Assembly (NCBI RefSeq): GCF_003605475.1
Contig: NZ_RAHX01000001.1
Span: 248,001-312,000 of the forward strand
Direction: 5' to 3'
Source of the DNA: Aurantiacibacter aquimixticola
Lineage (GTDB): Bacteria; Pseudomonadota; Alphaproteobacteria; Sphingomonadales; Sphingomonadaceae
DNA length: 64,000 nucleotides
Positions 8,954 to 19,705 of the stretch are shown piece after piece. How positions within the stretch are numbered: position 1 is the stretch's first letter; every line of letters starts with the position of its first letter. The translations under genes and the position numbers were made by a program. The notes beneath the pieces were generated by a model. That model did no database searches, had not been told where the DNA came from, and was given only the letters and a program-made list of their open reading frames with translations.

Positions 8954-11116
8954 TCAATGCGCGAGAGCCGCCAATAGCAGCAATGCGACGATATTGGTAA
9001 TCTTGATCATCGGGTTCACGGCAGGGCCTGCGGTATCCTTGTAAGGATCGCCGACCGTATCGCCCGTCACCGCGGCCTTGTGGGCTTCCGAGCCCTTGCC
9101 GCCGTGATTGCCGTCCTCAATGTATTTCTTCGCATTGTCCCATGCGCCGCCGCCGGCGGTCATGGACAACGCGACGAACAGGCCGCCCACGATCACGCCG
9201 AGAAGCAGGGCACCGAGCGCCGCAAAGGCGTTTTCCTGTCCGGCCACCGCGAGGATGACGAAATACACCACGATCGGCGCGAGCACCGGCAGCAGCGAGG
9301 GGATGATCATCTCCTTGATTGCAGCCTTGGTGACGAGGTCGACCGTGCGCGCATAGTCGGGCTTTTCGGAGTAATCCATGATGCCCGGCTTTTCCTTGAA
9401 CTGAGCGCGCACATCCTTGACCACGTCGCCAGCGGCGCGGCCAACGGCGGTCATGCCCATGGCTCCGAAGAGGTAGGGCAGCAACGCGCCGAGGAGCAGG
9501 CCGACGATGACGTATGGATTCTCGAGCGAGAAATCGACGTCGGCTGCCGGGAACAGCTCCGCAAGGTCGGTGGTGTAGGCCGCGAACAGCACGAGAGCCG
9601 CAAGGCCCGCCGAACCGATGGCATAGCCCTTGGTCACGGCCTTGGTGGTGTTGCCGACCGCATCAAGCGCATCGGTCTTTTCACGCACGCTTTCGTCCAG
9701 ACCGGCCATTTCCGCGATGCCGCCGGCATTGTCCGTCACCGGCCCGTATGCGTCCAGCGCCACGACCATGCCCGCAAGCGCCAGCATGGCGGTGGCGGCA
9801 TAGGCGATGCCCATGAGCCCGGCGAGCTGGTAGCTGACGATGATACCCGCCACGATGGCGAGCGTCGGCAAAGCGGTGGACTCAAGACTGATGGCAAGAC
9901 CCTGGATCACATTGGTGCCGTGGCCCGTTTCCGAGGCCTTGGCGATCGAGCGGACCGGACGGAAATTCGTGCCGGTGTAATACTCGGTGATCCAGATGAT
10001 GACGCCGGTCAGCAACAGGCCGATCAGCGAACACCAGAACAGGTCCATGCCGGTGAAAGGCGCGATGGACGACGTGCCTTCTTCGGCAATCGGCGCACCG
10101 GGATCGACTGCGCCGAGGTTTTCGCCGCCGATCACCGCATTCATGTCGCCCAGCGCATATTGCGTAACGAAATAGATCAGCGGTACGGAAAGGACGGCGG
10201 TGACGATGAAGCCCTTATACATCGCGCCCATCACGTTCGTGCCGCCGCCAAGCCGCACGAAATAGGTGCCGATGATGCTGGTGACGATGCAGGCACCGCC
10301 GATCAGCAAGGGCAGGGCGACCAGCCCGGCGAAAACGTCTGCGTCAGAGTTGAACAGCAAGAGCAGCGTCAGCACCATCGTCGCACCGACGGTGACGACA
10401 TAGGTCTCGAACAGGTCGGCGGCCATGCCGGCACAGTCGCCGACATTGTCACCCACATTGTCCGCAATGACGGCGGGGTTACGGGGATCGTCCTCCGGAA
10501 TGCCGGCTTCGACCTTGCCGACAAGGTCGGCGCCCACGTCCGCAGCCTTGGTAAAGATACCGCCGCCGAGACGCGCGAAGATCGAGATCAGCGAGGCACC
10601 GAAGGCCAGCGCCACCAGAGCATCGACGATGATCCGCCGCTCTCCGGCATCGGAAAGCGACAGGCCCATCACGTTGACCAGCACATAGTAGAACACGGCG
10701 ATGGCCAGCAGGGCGAGACCCGCGACCAGTAGGCCAGTGATTGCCCCCGCGCGGAAGGCGAGAGTGAGGCCCTGTTGCAGGCCCTTCATCGCCGCCGCCG
10801 CCGTGCGCAGGTTCGACTTCACCGAGATATTCATCCCGATGAACCCGGCCACGCCCGACAGGATCGCGCCGATCACGAAGCCGACAGCGCTCAGCCAGCC
10901 GAGGAATATGGCGACCAGCACGGCCACGACCACGCCGACCAGCGCGATGGTGGTGTATTGCCGCTTCAGATAGGCTTGCGCGCCTTCCTGAATGGCCCCG
11001 GCGATTTCCTGCATTTTTTCGTTCCCGGCATCCGCGCCGAGAACCTGACGACTGGTGACGAAGCCGTACACGACGGCAAGCAGCCCCAGGACAATAGCTA
11101 TGAGTACGAGGTCCAT
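8954..11116 (-). CDS. hppA: Membrane H+-translocating pyrophosphatase, K+-independent type
   Basis: This integral membrane pump couples pyrophosphate hydrolysis to proton export. The 720 residues show about 16 hydrophobic segments. The substrate-binding loop contains [20 protein letters not shown] followed by [20 protein letters not shown], and a second acidic site lies at [18 protein letters not shown]. The subtype determinant reads [16 protein letters not shown]: Lys after GNTT marks the K+-independent class (Ala there marks K+-dependent enzymes). Start ATG 11116 ([13 protein letters not shown]) begins the first helix and has a purine-rich GGGAAGGGGA upstream; the open frame further upstream has no membrane character. 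A strong terminator follows the gene. Confidence 0.97.
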   Translation of the reverse strand: MDLVLIAIVLGLLAVVYGFVTSRQVLGADAGNEKMQEIAGAIQEGAQAYLKRQYTTIALVGVVVAVLVAIFLGWLSAVGFVIGAILSGVAGFIGMNISVKSNLRTAAAAMKGLQQGLTLAFRAGAITGLLVAGLALLAIAVFYYVLVNVMGLSLSDAGERRIIVDALVALAFGASLISIFARLGGGIFTKAADVGADLVGKVEAGIPEDDPRNPAVIADNVGDNVGDCAGMAADLFETYVVTVGATMVLTLLLLFNSDADVFAGLVALPLLIGGACIVTSIIGTYFVRLGGGTNVMGAMYKGFIVTAVLSVPLIYFVTQYALGDMNAVIGGENLGAVDPGAPIAEEGTSSIAPFTGMDLFWCSLIGLLLTGVIIWITEYYTGTNFRPVRSIAKASETGHGTNVIQGLAISLESTALPTLAIVAGIIVSYQLAGLMGIAYAATAMLALAGMVVALDAYGPVTDNAGGIAEMAGLDESVREKTDALDAVGNTTKAVTKGYAIGSAGLAALVLFAAYTTDLAELFPAADVDFSLENPYVIVGLLLGALLPYLFGAMGMTAVGRAAGDVVKDVRAQFKEKPGIMDYSEKPDYARTVDLVTKAAIKEMIIPSLLPVLAPIVVYFVILAVAGQENAFAALGALLLGVIVGGLFVALSMTAGGGAWDNAKKYIEDGNHGGKGSEAHKAAVTGDTVGDPYKDTAGPAVNPMIKITNIVALLLLAALAH

Positions 11117-11148
11117 GACCTTGCTATCCCCTTCCCAAAATGAAAACG

Positions 11149-11164
11149 ACCCGGTTTGCCGGGT
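11149..11164 (-). terminator. Possible thiL terminator or hppA leader hairpin
   Basis: On the minus strand ACCCGG-CAAA-CCGGGT forms a 6-bp stem with a 4-base loop, followed by CGTTTTCATTTT. It lies between the thiL stop and the hppA start. The stem is short and the T-run is interrupted, so it may be a weak terminator or a leader structure. Another inverted repeat, GCAAAAC / GTTTTGC (11209-11215 and 11221-11227), lies closer to thiL. Confidence 0.4.
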
Positions 11165-11260
11165 TCGCGTGACGGGAAGGCTTAGCAAGGCGGCGCACAT
11201 CCACAAGCGCAAAACGCGCAGTTTTGCACCGAGTCGGGAAAATTCGCCTGTCGAGCCTCG

Positions 11261-12142
11261 CTATTCGCTGTCCGGCGCGTGCCGATAGCCGAGCCCGTCG
11301 GCGTTAATCACTGGCTCGCCATCGAGGAACAGAGGCGCGAAACCGCGCGGCTCGACGCTGCCGATGCGGGTGGCAGGCACGGGCGGGAAGGTTCCGTCTG
11401 GCAGGGTGAAGAGCAATTCGTAATCGTCGCCCCATGTCATGCAGTCATGCCGACGATCGGGATCGACGACCGGCACTTCGCCGCTATCGATCGCGATCGA
11501 TAGCTCGCTCGCCTCGGCCATGCGGAATGCGTCGAGAAGCAGACCGTCGGAAATATCCATCATGGAATGGGCCAGCGGGGCGAGATCGCGCCCTTCGGCA
11601 AGGCGCGCCATCGGGCGGGCGTAGGCGGTGGTGTCGCCATCCGTTTCGTCGCGCAAGGTCTCGTAGCCGAGCATCGCCGCGCCGAGCGTGCCGGTAACGA
11701 ACACCGCATCGCCGATCTCGGCACCGGCGCGGGACGGGACAGGCGTGTGGCTCGCCCTGCCGATAGCGGTGAGGCCGAACGCGCGCGGACCATCGCCTGC
11801 CACTGTATCGCCGCCCAGCAACGGCACGCCGTAATGCGACAGCGCTTCGTCGAGCCCTTCGATGAACGCCGAATCGTTCTCGCCCAGCATGTGGCCCAGA
11901 AGAATGCCGACAGGCTCCGCGCCCTTCGCAGCAAGGTCGGACAGATTCACGGCCACCAGCTTCCAGGCAACATCGGCCATGTCCTGCTGCGGCAGGTAAT
12001 GACGGCCTTCGATCATCATGTCGTGGGTAAGCACCAGCGTTTCCGCGCCGATCTCGATGACGGCGGCATCGTCCGCCAGGCCGCGCGCACCGTCATGCAG
12101 CATCAGCCCGCGCAAGGTGGCGATAAATTCGGTTTCATTCAT
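11261..12142 (-). CDS. thiL: Thiamine-monophosphate kinase
   Basis: ThiL phosphorylates thiamine monophosphate to the active cofactor thiamine diphosphate, in the cytoplasm. The 293-residue product shows the ATP/metal-binding motifs of the family: LADDAAVIEIG, DMMIEGRHYLP, NLSDLAAKGAEPVG, a Gly/Asp loop LLGGDTVAG, and MMDISDGLLLDAFRMAE. ATG 12142 is chosen because GGGGGGAC precedes it at suitable distance; an in-frame ATG at 12181 would overlap nusB by 14 bases. It is the last gene of the hisG-hisD-nusB-thiL run, and nusB-thiL adjacency is common in proteobacteria. Confidence 0.93.
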   Translation of the reverse strand: MNETEFIATLRGLMLHDGARGLADDAAVIEIGAETLVLTHDMMIEGRHYLPQQDMADVAWKLVAVNLSDLAAKGAEPVGILLGHMLGENDSAFIEGLDEALSHYGVPLLGGDTVAGDGPRAFGLTAIGRASHTPVPSRAGAEIGDAVFVTGTLGAAMLGYETLRDETDGDTTAYARPMARLAEGRDLAPLAHSMMDISDGLLLDAFRMAEASELSIAIDSGEVPVVDPDRRHDCMTWGDDYELLFTLPDGTFPPVPATRIGSVEPRGFAPLFLDGEPVINADGLGYRHAPDSE

Positions 12143-12167
12143 GTTCGTCCCCCCCGATTGCGCGAGA

Positions 12168-12619
12168 CTAGTCTCTGACATCCTTCGCCACCGCGTCCAG
12201 CACGCCGTTCACGAACTTCGCTTCGCGCTCATCGAAAAAGGCGTGGGCGACGTCGACATATTCGCTGATAGCCGTCCCCACTGGAATGTCGGAGCGGGCC
12301 ATCAATTCGTAGGCGCCGCAGCGCAGGATCTGCAGCATCGTCTTGTCCAGCCGCAGCAAGGTCCAGCCTTGTGCCAGCTTTCCTGTCAGCGTCTCGTCGA
12401 TCTCGGCCTGGCGAGCGATCACGCCGGAGACGACGTCGTCGAAGAAATCGACCTCGGCATCCTCGTACTGGTCGTCCTCGATTTTCGCGCCGAGGCGATG
12501 CTGGTGAAACTCGTCCAGCAGTTTGGCGAGAGCGGTCTTTTCCATGTGCCACTGGTAAAGCGCCTGCACGGCGGCAAGGCGGGCGGCGGAGCGGGCGCGG
12601 CTGCGGGCGGGCGTGTTCA

Positions 12620-12620
<1 letters not shown>
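12168..12620 (-). CDS. nusB: Transcription antitermination factor NusB
   Basis: NusB binds NusE (S10) and boxA RNA in antitermination complexes on rRNA operons. The 150-residue protein has the typical basic N-terminus (RSRARSAARLAAVQALYQWHM) and a helical body ending in ISEYVDVAHAFFDEREAKFVNGVLDAVAK, the conserved C-terminal helix of NusB. Its ATG shares a base with the hisD stop (TGATG), implying translational coupling. Confidence 0.95.
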
Positions 12621-13911
<1,291 letters not shown>

Positions 13912-13912
<1 letters not shown>

Positions 13913-14592
13913 CAGGCAGCGTCTTTCATTGTGGCGTTGCGGAAGCATTCGACCAGCGCAGCGACGCGCGGATCGGTTTTCAATGCGGCGCGGTTGACGA
14001 TCAGGCGGCTGGTGACCTGCATGATCGTGTCTTTCTCTATCAGACCATTCGATTTCAGCGTCTGCCCGGTGGAGACGAGATCGACGATCCGTCCCGCAAG
14101 GCCGCTATAAGGCGCAAGCTCCATCGCGCCGTTCAGCTTCACGCATTCGGCCTGGATGCCGGCCTTCTCGAAATGGCGGCTGGTGATGTTCGGATATTTC
14201 GTCGCGACGCGCAGATGGCTGGCATTGCCGTATTTGTATTCGACCGGCTCCTTCGGCTCGGCCACCGAGAGGCGACACGCGCCGATGCCGAGATCGACGG
14301 GTGCGTAGAGCTCCGAATAGTCGAATTCCTCGATCACGTCGGAGCCGACGATGCCTGCCTGCGCCGCGCCGAATGCGACGAAGGTGGCGACATCGAAGGC
14401 CCGCACGCGGAAAATTCGCATCTGTCCGCTTTCGTCGGCAAAGCTCAGCGAGCGATCCGCCTTGTCGTGAAAGGCCGCTTCGGGCACGACGCCCGCACGC
14501 TCCATCACGGGCACCGCCTCTTCGAGAATGCGGCCCTTGGGAACGGCGAAAATGAGGGGTCCGAAACGGGTGTCGGCGCTGTCGTGGGTCAT
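13912..14592 (-). CDS. hisG: ATP phosphoribosyltransferase, short form
   Basis: HisG joins ATP and PRPP in the first committed step of histidine synthesis. The product has 226 residues, starting [26 protein letters not shown]. It contains the PRPP/ATP regions [11 protein letters not shown] and the phosphate loop [14 protein letters not shown]. It lacks the C-terminal regulatory domain, so it is the short form that normally works as a complex with HisZ. No hisZ lies in this window. ATG 14592 is used because upstream in-frame ATGs give a non-conserved, low-complexity extension. Confidence 0.95.
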
Positions 14593-14634
14593 CGCCGCGC
14601 GATGTAGGGGCGAAGCGGACAAAGGGCAATGCGA

Positions 14635-15696
14635 ATGGCGGAAAGCGGCGTGATGGCGATCGGGAGCGTGGCGGAAGCCATCGCGTGGCAGGCCGATCAT
14701 GCAGAGCAATCCGGCGCGCAGGGCACGGCCCGCGTGATCCGCGCGCTCATCCCGGTGCTGGAAAGCGATACTGCAGTGGGGCGGCGCATGGCCAACTGGC
14801 AGGGGCTCACGCTGGAAGATGCCATGCCGCTACGCATCGCGGGCGGGCTGCATTCGCTCCATCTCGCGGGCGAGGAGGATCGCCTGGGCGATATCTATGC
14901 CGGTCTGATCACCGATCAGGGGCAGGTGGATGCGCTTGTCGGTGAGACAGTAGAGACTTTCGATTACCGGCTGCTGCCCTGGCTCGATCGTCCGCCGCAG
15001 ACCAATGTAGCAGGACGTTCCGCGATGGTGATGGCGGCGCTGTTGTGGCTTGGCGAGCATATCGCGCCGCGTTTCGAATTGAACGAAATCGGGGCCAGCG
15101 CGGGCATTAACACGATGATGGGGCGCTTCGCCTTCGATCTGGGCGGCGTGACGACGGGGCCAAGCCTATCATCGCTCCGCATCGCGCCCGACTGGCGTGG
15201 ATCGCCGCCTCCATCGAAGAAAGTGGAGATCGTCGGCGCGAAAGGCTGCGATGTCGCGCCGATCGACCTCACCGACCTGGCGCAGGCCGAGCGGCTGCGC
15301 GCCTATATCTGGCCCGAAGCGAGCGAGCGGATGGCCCGGCTCGATACCGCTATCGCCATGGCCGAGCGCGCGCCGCCTGAACTGGTGCGCCAGGACGCCG
15401 CCGATTTCGTCACCGAAAGGCTGGCGGCAGAGCAGCAGGACGGCGTCACCCGCGTGCTATTTCATACCGTGATGTGGCAATATCTGCCCGAGGCGACCCG
15501 CGATGCAATCACCGCGGCGATGGAAGCAGCCGGGGCGAACGCCGCGCCGGAACGCCCGCTCGCCTGGATCATGTCGGAAACCAATCGAGAGACCTTCAAG
15601 CAGGAATGCCGCGTGCGATACTGGCCAGGCGGCGCTGAGTGGACGATGCTGGCCGAAAGCCACCCGCACGGCACATGGGTGGAGTGGCTGGTCTAG
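14635..15696 (+). CDS. DUF2332 family protein
   Basis: This conserved hypothetical protein has about 353 residues and unknown function. It matches the DUF2332 family in overall pattern: [40 protein letters not shown], and a late [26 protein letters not shown]. The Gly-Ala rich GASAGIN stretch is the most conserved part. Two ATGs lie 6 bases apart; the second (14635) has AAAGGG at 8 bases spacing and is preferred over 14629. It runs divergently from hisG. Its TAG interlocks with the stop of the convergent hydrolase on CTAG at 15693-15696. Confidence 0.82.
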   Translation: MAESGVMAIGSVAEAIAWQADHAEQSGAQGTARVIRALIPVLESDTAVGRRMANWQGLTLEDAMPLRIAGGLHSLHLAGEEDRLGDIYAGLITDQGQVDALVGETVETFDYRLLPWLDRPPQTNVAGRSAMVMAALLWLGEHIAPRFELNEIGASAGINTMMGRFAFDLGGVTTGPSLSSLRIAPDWRGSPPPSKKVEIVGAKGCDVAPIDLTDLAQAERLRAYIWPEASERMARLDTAIAMAERAPPELVRQDAADFVTERLAAEQQDGVTRVLFHTVMWQYLPEATRDAITAAMEAAGANAAPERPLAWIMSETNRETFKQECRVRYWPGGAEWTMLAESHPHGTWVEWLV

Positions 15697-16586
15697 GCCT
15701 TCAAAAATCCATCCAGCGCCGCGTTCACCTTGTCCGGCGCTTCCCACGGGATGAAATGCCCCGCACCCTCGACCCGCTCGACAGTGAGGTCTTCCACCCA
15801 GTCGCCAAGGCGATCCACATTTGCGGGCAGCAGCGCCTCGTCACCCATGCCCCAAACCACCAGCGTAGGAATGGCGATTTTCGGGAAAGCCGGTTCGGCG
15901 TAGCTTGGCGGAAGGCCGACGGGTTCCTGCATCGGCGGCACGGCAATGCCGCTAGCGCGATACCAATTCAGCATGGCGAAAGCGCGGTCGGGATCGGCCC
16001 ACTGCTCGATCAGCAGTTTCTGCTCTGCCGGATCGTTCTCGACTTTGCCCGTCCAGTCCACCGCCTTCATCAGCAACGGCGCGAGACCGTGTTCGCGAAC
16101 CAGCGCGTCGTTCGCCGGATCGCGGAAGGCGCGCATATACTGGCTGGCTTCGCGTTGGGACATGTCTTCGAACAGCAGCCGCTGGAAGACCGCGGGGTGC
16201 GGCGCGTTGGCGATCACCGCGCGCTCCACCACACCGCTGGCCTGCCCGAAGGCGGCGACGCCCCAGGCAAGGGCGCCGCCCCAATCGTGACCGATCACCG
16301 TGAAGCGCTCTACGCCCAGCGCCTGCGCCAGACCGAACACATCACCCACCAGAGCCTGCGCCTCGTAGTGCTCCGCCCCCTCGGGCCGCGAACTGTCGCC
16401 ATAGCCGCGCTGGTCGGGCGCGATGCAGCGGAAGCGGGTGTTCAGATGCTCGACCTGGTAACGCCAGGTGCGGTGATTTTCGGGAAAGCCGTGCAGAAAG
16501 ATCAGCGCCGGCGCGTCGCGCGGGCCGCTGTCCCAGACATCGAGCGCGATGCCATTTGGCAGCTCGACCCGCGCGAGATCGCTCAC
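15693..16586 (-). CDS. Alpha/beta hydrolase, epoxide hydrolase-like
   Basis: The 297-residue alpha/beta-fold enzyme has an oxyanion motif HGFPENHRTWR and a nucleophile elbow GHDWGG. The nucleophile is Asp101 instead of Ser, which points to the epoxide hydrolase / haloalkane dehalogenase branch. The catalytic His lies in GAGHFIPWE near the C-terminus. It probably opens an epoxide or hydrolyses a related small substrate in the cytoplasm; substrate unknown. The start is GTG 16586, with GTGA overlapping the stop of the upstream FKBP gene by four bases. Confidence 0.9.
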   Translation of the reverse strand: MSDLARVELPNGIALDVWDSGPRDAPALIFLHGFPENHRTWRYQVEHLNTRFRCIAPDQRGYGDSSRPEGAEHYEAQALVGDVFGLAQALGVERFTVIGHDWGGALAWGVAAFGQASGVVERAVIANAPHPAVFQRLLFEDMSQREASQYMRAFRDPANDALVREHGLAPLLMKAVDWTGKVENDPAEQKLLIEQWADPDRAFAMLNWYRASGIAVPPMQEPVGLPPSYAEPAFPKIAIPTLVVWGMGDEALLPANVDRLGDWVEDLTVERVEGAGHFIPWEAPDKVNAALDGFLKA

Positions 16587-17071
16587 GCGCCGATATCCCG
16601 GCTGGGAATGCCGAAAAGCTCGATGGTGAATTTCAGCGTTGCACCACCCGGGATGGGGCCACGCCCTTCGAGACCATAGGCCGAAGTCGCCGGAATGACG
16701 ATCTCGGCGGTGTCGCCCACGCCCATTTGCGGAATGGCGATCTGCCAGCCTTCGATCAGGCGAGAGAGCGGGAAGGTCGCCGGCTCACCGCGCGCGACCG
16801 AGCTGTCGAACACTTCGCCGTCGACGAAGCTGCCGGTATAATGGATGGTTATTTCGTCCGATACGCTGGGCGATGGGCCGGAGCCGTCGCCAGCGGTGCG
16901 GCGGAACATCACGCCATCCTGCAACCGTGTCCATCCGCGCGTCGCTGCCGCTTCGGCAAGCGCTGCTTGTTGCATGTTGTGCCAGGCGAGGCTGCCGACT
17001 TCCGGCGCGTCCTGTGCGGCGGCGGGCGTAGCGAGCAGAAGGGCGGCGAGGGGGAAGGTGAGTTTAGTCAT
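16583..17071 (-). CDS. Exported FKBP-type peptidyl-prolyl isomerase
   Basis: The 162-residue protein begins MTKLTFPLAALLLATPAAAQ, a clear signal peptide with AXA-type cleavage, so it should act in the periplasm. The rest is a single FKBP domain: ITIHYTGSFVDGEVFDSS, LIEGWQIAIPQMGVGDTAEIVIP, SAYGLEGRGPIPGGATLKFTIELF. It catalyses cis-trans isomerisation of Xaa-Pro bonds. It overlaps the downstream hydrolase by four bases. A palindromic repeat separates it from the upstream pirin gene. Confidence 0.94.
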   Translation of the reverse strand: MTKLTFPLAALLLATPAAAQDAPEVGSLAWHNMQQAALAEAAATRGWTRLQDGVMFRRTAGDGSGPSPSVSDEITIHYTGSFVDGEVFDSSVARGEPATFPLSRLIEGWQIAIPQMGVGDTAEIVIPATSAYGLEGRGPIPGGATLKFTIELFGIPSRDIGA

Positions 17072-17109
17072 GGTGCAGGCGATAGCGCGCCTCTTTCGCC
17101 CCGTCACCT

Positions 17110-17188
17110 CGTCATTGCGAGCGGAGCGAAGCAATCCAGTTCCGGCTGGACTGGATTGCCGCGTCGCCTGCGGCTCCTCGCAATGACG
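17110..17188. repeat. Palindromic intergenic repeat, copy 2
   Basis: The 79-bp element has the same outer arms as the copy at 1898-1979, CGTCATTGCGAG (17110-17121) and CTCGCAATGACG (17177-17188), and an inner stem GCAATCCAGT / ACTGGATTGC. The arms are identical to copy 1 while the central loop differs in sequence and length. It lies 15 bases past the pirin stop and upstream of the FKBP gene on the minus strand. Confidence 0.9.
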
Positions 17189-17203
17189 ACTTGCCGCTGT
17201 TGC

Positions 17204-18091
17204 TCAGGGATAGCTCACGGTCTTCGGCTGGCCATCGGGGAGTGGGATAAACTCCTCCGCATCGCCAGGCACCTTCGCGAAGCACCCTTCGCGCCAGTCT
17301 TCCTTCGCCTGCTCGATCCGCTCCCGGTCGCTGCTGACGAAATTCCACCAGACGTGGCGCTTCGTCGAGAAGGCTTCACCACCGAGCAGCATCACGCGCC
17401 CGCCCGCGCGGCTAGCTAGCGTCATGGCCTCACCGGGTTTCAGGATCACGAGGTCGTAAAGCGCGATGGGCTCGCCATCCAGCTGCGCCTCGCCGCCGAC
17501 AAGCATCACTGCGCGCTCGTCAGCCTCGGCATCGATCGGGATGGAGCCGCCTTCCTGCAGGAACATCTCGGCATAGATCGTCTCGGCATGGGTGGTGGTC
17601 GCCGCGCGCTCGCCCCATAATTCGCCCATGATGACGCACGCGGCAGCGCCATCGCCCTCGATGCGCGGTAAGTCGCTGACCGCTTCGAAGGCCGGGTCTA
17701 TCTCTTCCTTGCCGTCCGGCAAGGCCAGCCAGGTCTGCATGCCGTAAAGCGAAGGCCCCTTGGCGCGTTCGGTCTGCGGGCTGCGTTCGGAATGCACGAT
17801 GCCTTTCCCTGCCGTCATCAGGTTGACCGTGCCGGGATGGATGGTGGAATTGGTGCCGAGGCTGTCCCGGTGATCGATCGCTCCGTCGAACAGCCAGGTG
17901 ACCGTGGCCAGATTGATATGCGGATGCGGCCGCACGTCCATGCCGTTGCCCAAATCGAGCTGCGCCGGTCCGAACTCATCGACGAACACGAACGGCCCCA
18001 CCATCCGCGCCTCACGCGATGGCAGTGCGCGCCGCACGGTGAAGCTGCCGAGATCGTGGCTGGTGGGCGTGACGGTCTTCAGGATGCTCAT
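17204..18091 (-). CDS. Pirin family protein
   Basis: The 295-residue bicupin of the pirin family shows RPHPHINLATVTWLFDGAIDHRDSLG, which holds the metal-binding His cluster, then a Glu/Ser stretch GIVHSERSP, and a C-terminal domain with EAFSTKRHVWWNFVSS. Pirins bind iron and some have quercetinase activity; others regulate metabolism. The role here is unknown. It overlaps the upstream GST gene by four bases (ATGA), so the two are likely expressed together with bolA. Confidence 0.93.
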   Translation of the reverse strand: MSILKTVTPTSHDLGSFTVRRALPSREARMVGPFVFVDEFGPAQLDLGNGMDVRPHPHINLATVTWLFDGAIDHRDSLGTNSTIHPGTVNLMTAGKGIVHSERSPQTERAKGPSLYGMQTWLALPDGKEEIDPAFEAVSDLPRIEGDGAAACVIMGELWGERAATTTHAETIYAEMFLQEGGSIPIDAEADERAVMLVGGEAQLDGEPIALYDLVILKPGEAMTLASRAGGRVMLLGGEAFSTKRHVWWNFVSSDRERIEQAKEDWREGCFAKVPGDAEEFIPLPDGQPKTVSYP

Positions 18092-18795
18092 GTGTCGTCC
18101 AGTTCCTCGTAATGGCGGAAAATGCCGTCCTCGTTGAATTCCAGCCGTCGCTCGCTCGCGAGGTAATCGGCGACGCTCTCGATCTCCGGCACCGCGCCTT
18201 GCAGACCTTCCAGGTTCACCCAGCTGCCCTGCATTTCCTTCATGTAATTGGGGAAGGCGTAGTCCAGGCCCTCCATGATCTGGAACAGGCTGGTGTCGAC
18301 ATGGCTGGGTTGCTGCCCGAGCATGAACGGGCCGCCATTCGCCGCCAGCGCATTGTCGAAATGAATGAGGTATTTGGGAATGCGCTGGGCGCGGAAATAG
18401 CCGGCCTTTTCGAAAGCGGCATCCATCTGGTCCGCGTAGAAGAGATCATGCGCGATAGGGTGGTGGACGCTATGCACTTCCTCCACGAAATCGGCGATGT
18501 CGAGCTGCAATTGCAGCAGCCGAAGATCCGTCTCCATCTCGCCGGAGCCGTGGCCTTCCTTATCGGAAAGATATTGCAGGACCAGCGCGGTCTGGCCGAT
18601 CGTCACATCGCCATCGACGATGTAGGGCGGGGCGTAAGGGCGAATGCCTTCGAGGCCGTGCATATGCTCGACCATGGCATCGGCGCTCTGCTCGCGCGCC
18701 ATGTCGGTGTAGTCGATCTCGAACGCCTCGCAGAACAGGCGCACGAATTCGCCGCGACCGGGAATGTCGGGCCAGTACCACAATTCGATGCTCAT
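18088..18795 (-). CDS. Glutathione S-transferase
   Basis: The 235-residue protein has an N-terminal thioredoxin-like domain (MSIELWYWPDIPGRGEFVRLF) with the early Tyr/Arg pattern of Sigma/Mu-like GSTs, the glutathione-contact loop after APPYIVDGDVTIGQTALVLQYL, and an all-helical C-terminal domain. It probably conjugates or reduces small molecules with glutathione. The start overlaps the bolA stop by four bases and the end overlaps the pirin start, so bolA-GST-pirin is a coupled minus-strand unit. Confidence 0.9.
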   Translation of the reverse strand: MSIELWYWPDIPGRGEFVRLFCEAFEIDYTDMAREQSADAMVEHMHGLEGIRPYAPPYIVDGDVTIGQTALVLQYLSDKEGHGSGEMETDLRLLQLQLDIADFVEEVHSVHHPIAHDLFYADQMDAAFEKAGYFRAQRIPKYLIHFDNALAANGGPFMLGQQPSHVDTSLFQIMEGLDYAFPNYMKEMQGSWVNLEGLQGAVPEIESVADYLASERRLEFNEDGIFRHYEELDDT

Positions 18796-19073
18796 GTCGG
18801 GGCCTCTCCCGGCGCGTAGCATTTCATGGCGAAGGCGTGGACGCGCTCGCCCGGAATGTCGCCCAGCGCAGCGAGCACTTTTCGCTGGCGCGCGAGGCGG
18901 GACATGCCATCGAACTGCGAGGATTCCACAATGACCGTGAAGTGACTTTCGCCGCTGCCATCATCGCCCGAATGCCCCGCATGATGCGCGCTGTCGTTAA
19001 TCACTTCTAGCCGCGTCGGAGACAGCTCCTCGCGCAGCCGCATTTCAATTTCCGTCTGCATTTCGCCTGCCAT
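18792..19073 (-). CDS. BolA family protein
   Basis: The 93-residue protein has the BolA fold signature: VINDSAHHAGH (conserved His), ESHFTVIVESSQFDGMSRLARQRKVLAAL, and the C-terminal VHAFAMKCYAP. BolA proteins bind monothiol glutaredoxins through a shared 2Fe-2S cluster and are linked to iron regulation or cluster transfer. It is divergent from the J-domain gene with only 29 bases between starts, so promoters must be very compact or shared. Adjacency of bolA and this J-domain gene is common in alphaproteobacteria. Confidence 0.93.
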   Translation of the reverse strand: MAGEMQTEIEMRLREELSPTRLEVINDSAHHAGHSGDDGSGESHFTVIVESSQFDGMSRLARQRKVLAALGDIPGERVHAFAMKCYAPGEAPT

Positions 19074-19102
19074 GGGGGTTCCCTAACCGCTGTTCGCTCC
19101 CC

Positions 19103-19705
19103 ATGCTAATGGCGATGCGTTCCCAGAAGTTCCACGGCAGATATGATAGTGACGGGCGCGAATGCCAGCACCCCACGTGCCGCGAAGCGGGCGAATTTCG
19201 CGCCCCCGGCGCGCAGGGTAACAGCTTCGACGGACCGGGTGACTGGCGCTGGTTCTGCCTCGATCACGTGCGCGAATTCAATGCGGGCTATGACTGGTTC
19301 GACGGGATGAGCGCGGACGAGATCTATGCGGCGCAAGCGCCCGGCTCCGGTTGGCAGACCGAGATACCCGCTTTCCGTCCCACCGCGGGCGCCGACGGCA
19401 TGCCGCGCTGGGCCGACTTCGCCGATCCGCTCGATGCCATTGGGGCGCGGGCAGGCGAGGTTCGACGGGCGGCTGCGGGTCGCAAGCATGAGCGATACAG
19501 CCGCTTTACGCCGCGCGAGCGTGAAGCGCTTTCGGTGATGGGGCTTGGCCCGAAGGCCGACCGAAAGGAATTGCGCCAGCGCTATTCGAGCCTGGTCCGA
19601 CGCTATCATCCGGACCGCAATGGCGGCGACCGCAGTCATGAAGGACGTTTGCAGCGTGTCGTGGAGGCTTACCAGCTTTTGAGGCGGGCAGCGGCGTTCG
19701 GCTAG
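19103..19705 (+). CDS. J-domain protein with N-terminal Cys/His motif
   Basis: The 200-residue protein ends in a J domain (about residues 140-200) with the HPD tripeptide in RRYHPDRNGGD, so it should stimulate an Hsp70 such as DnaK. The N-terminal half holds CQHPTC (Cys21, His23, Cys26) and FCLDH (Cys52, His55), a plausible zinc-binding set. It lacks the G/F and Cys-repeat regions of DnaJ proper. Three in-frame ATGs (19103, 19109, 19115) precede the conserved part; the true start may be the third. Its TAG interlocks with that of the convergent MpaB-like gene on CTAG. Confidence 0.88.
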   Translation: MLMAMRSQKFHGRYDSDGRECQHPTCREAGEFRAPGAQGNSFDGPGDWRWFCLDHVREFNAGYDWFDGMSADEIYAAQAPGSGWQTEIPAFRPTAGADGMPRWADFADPLDAIGARAGEVRRAAAGRKHERYSRFTPREREALSVMGLGPKADRKELRQRYSSLVRRYHPDRNGGDRSHEGRLQRVVEAYQLLRRAAAFG

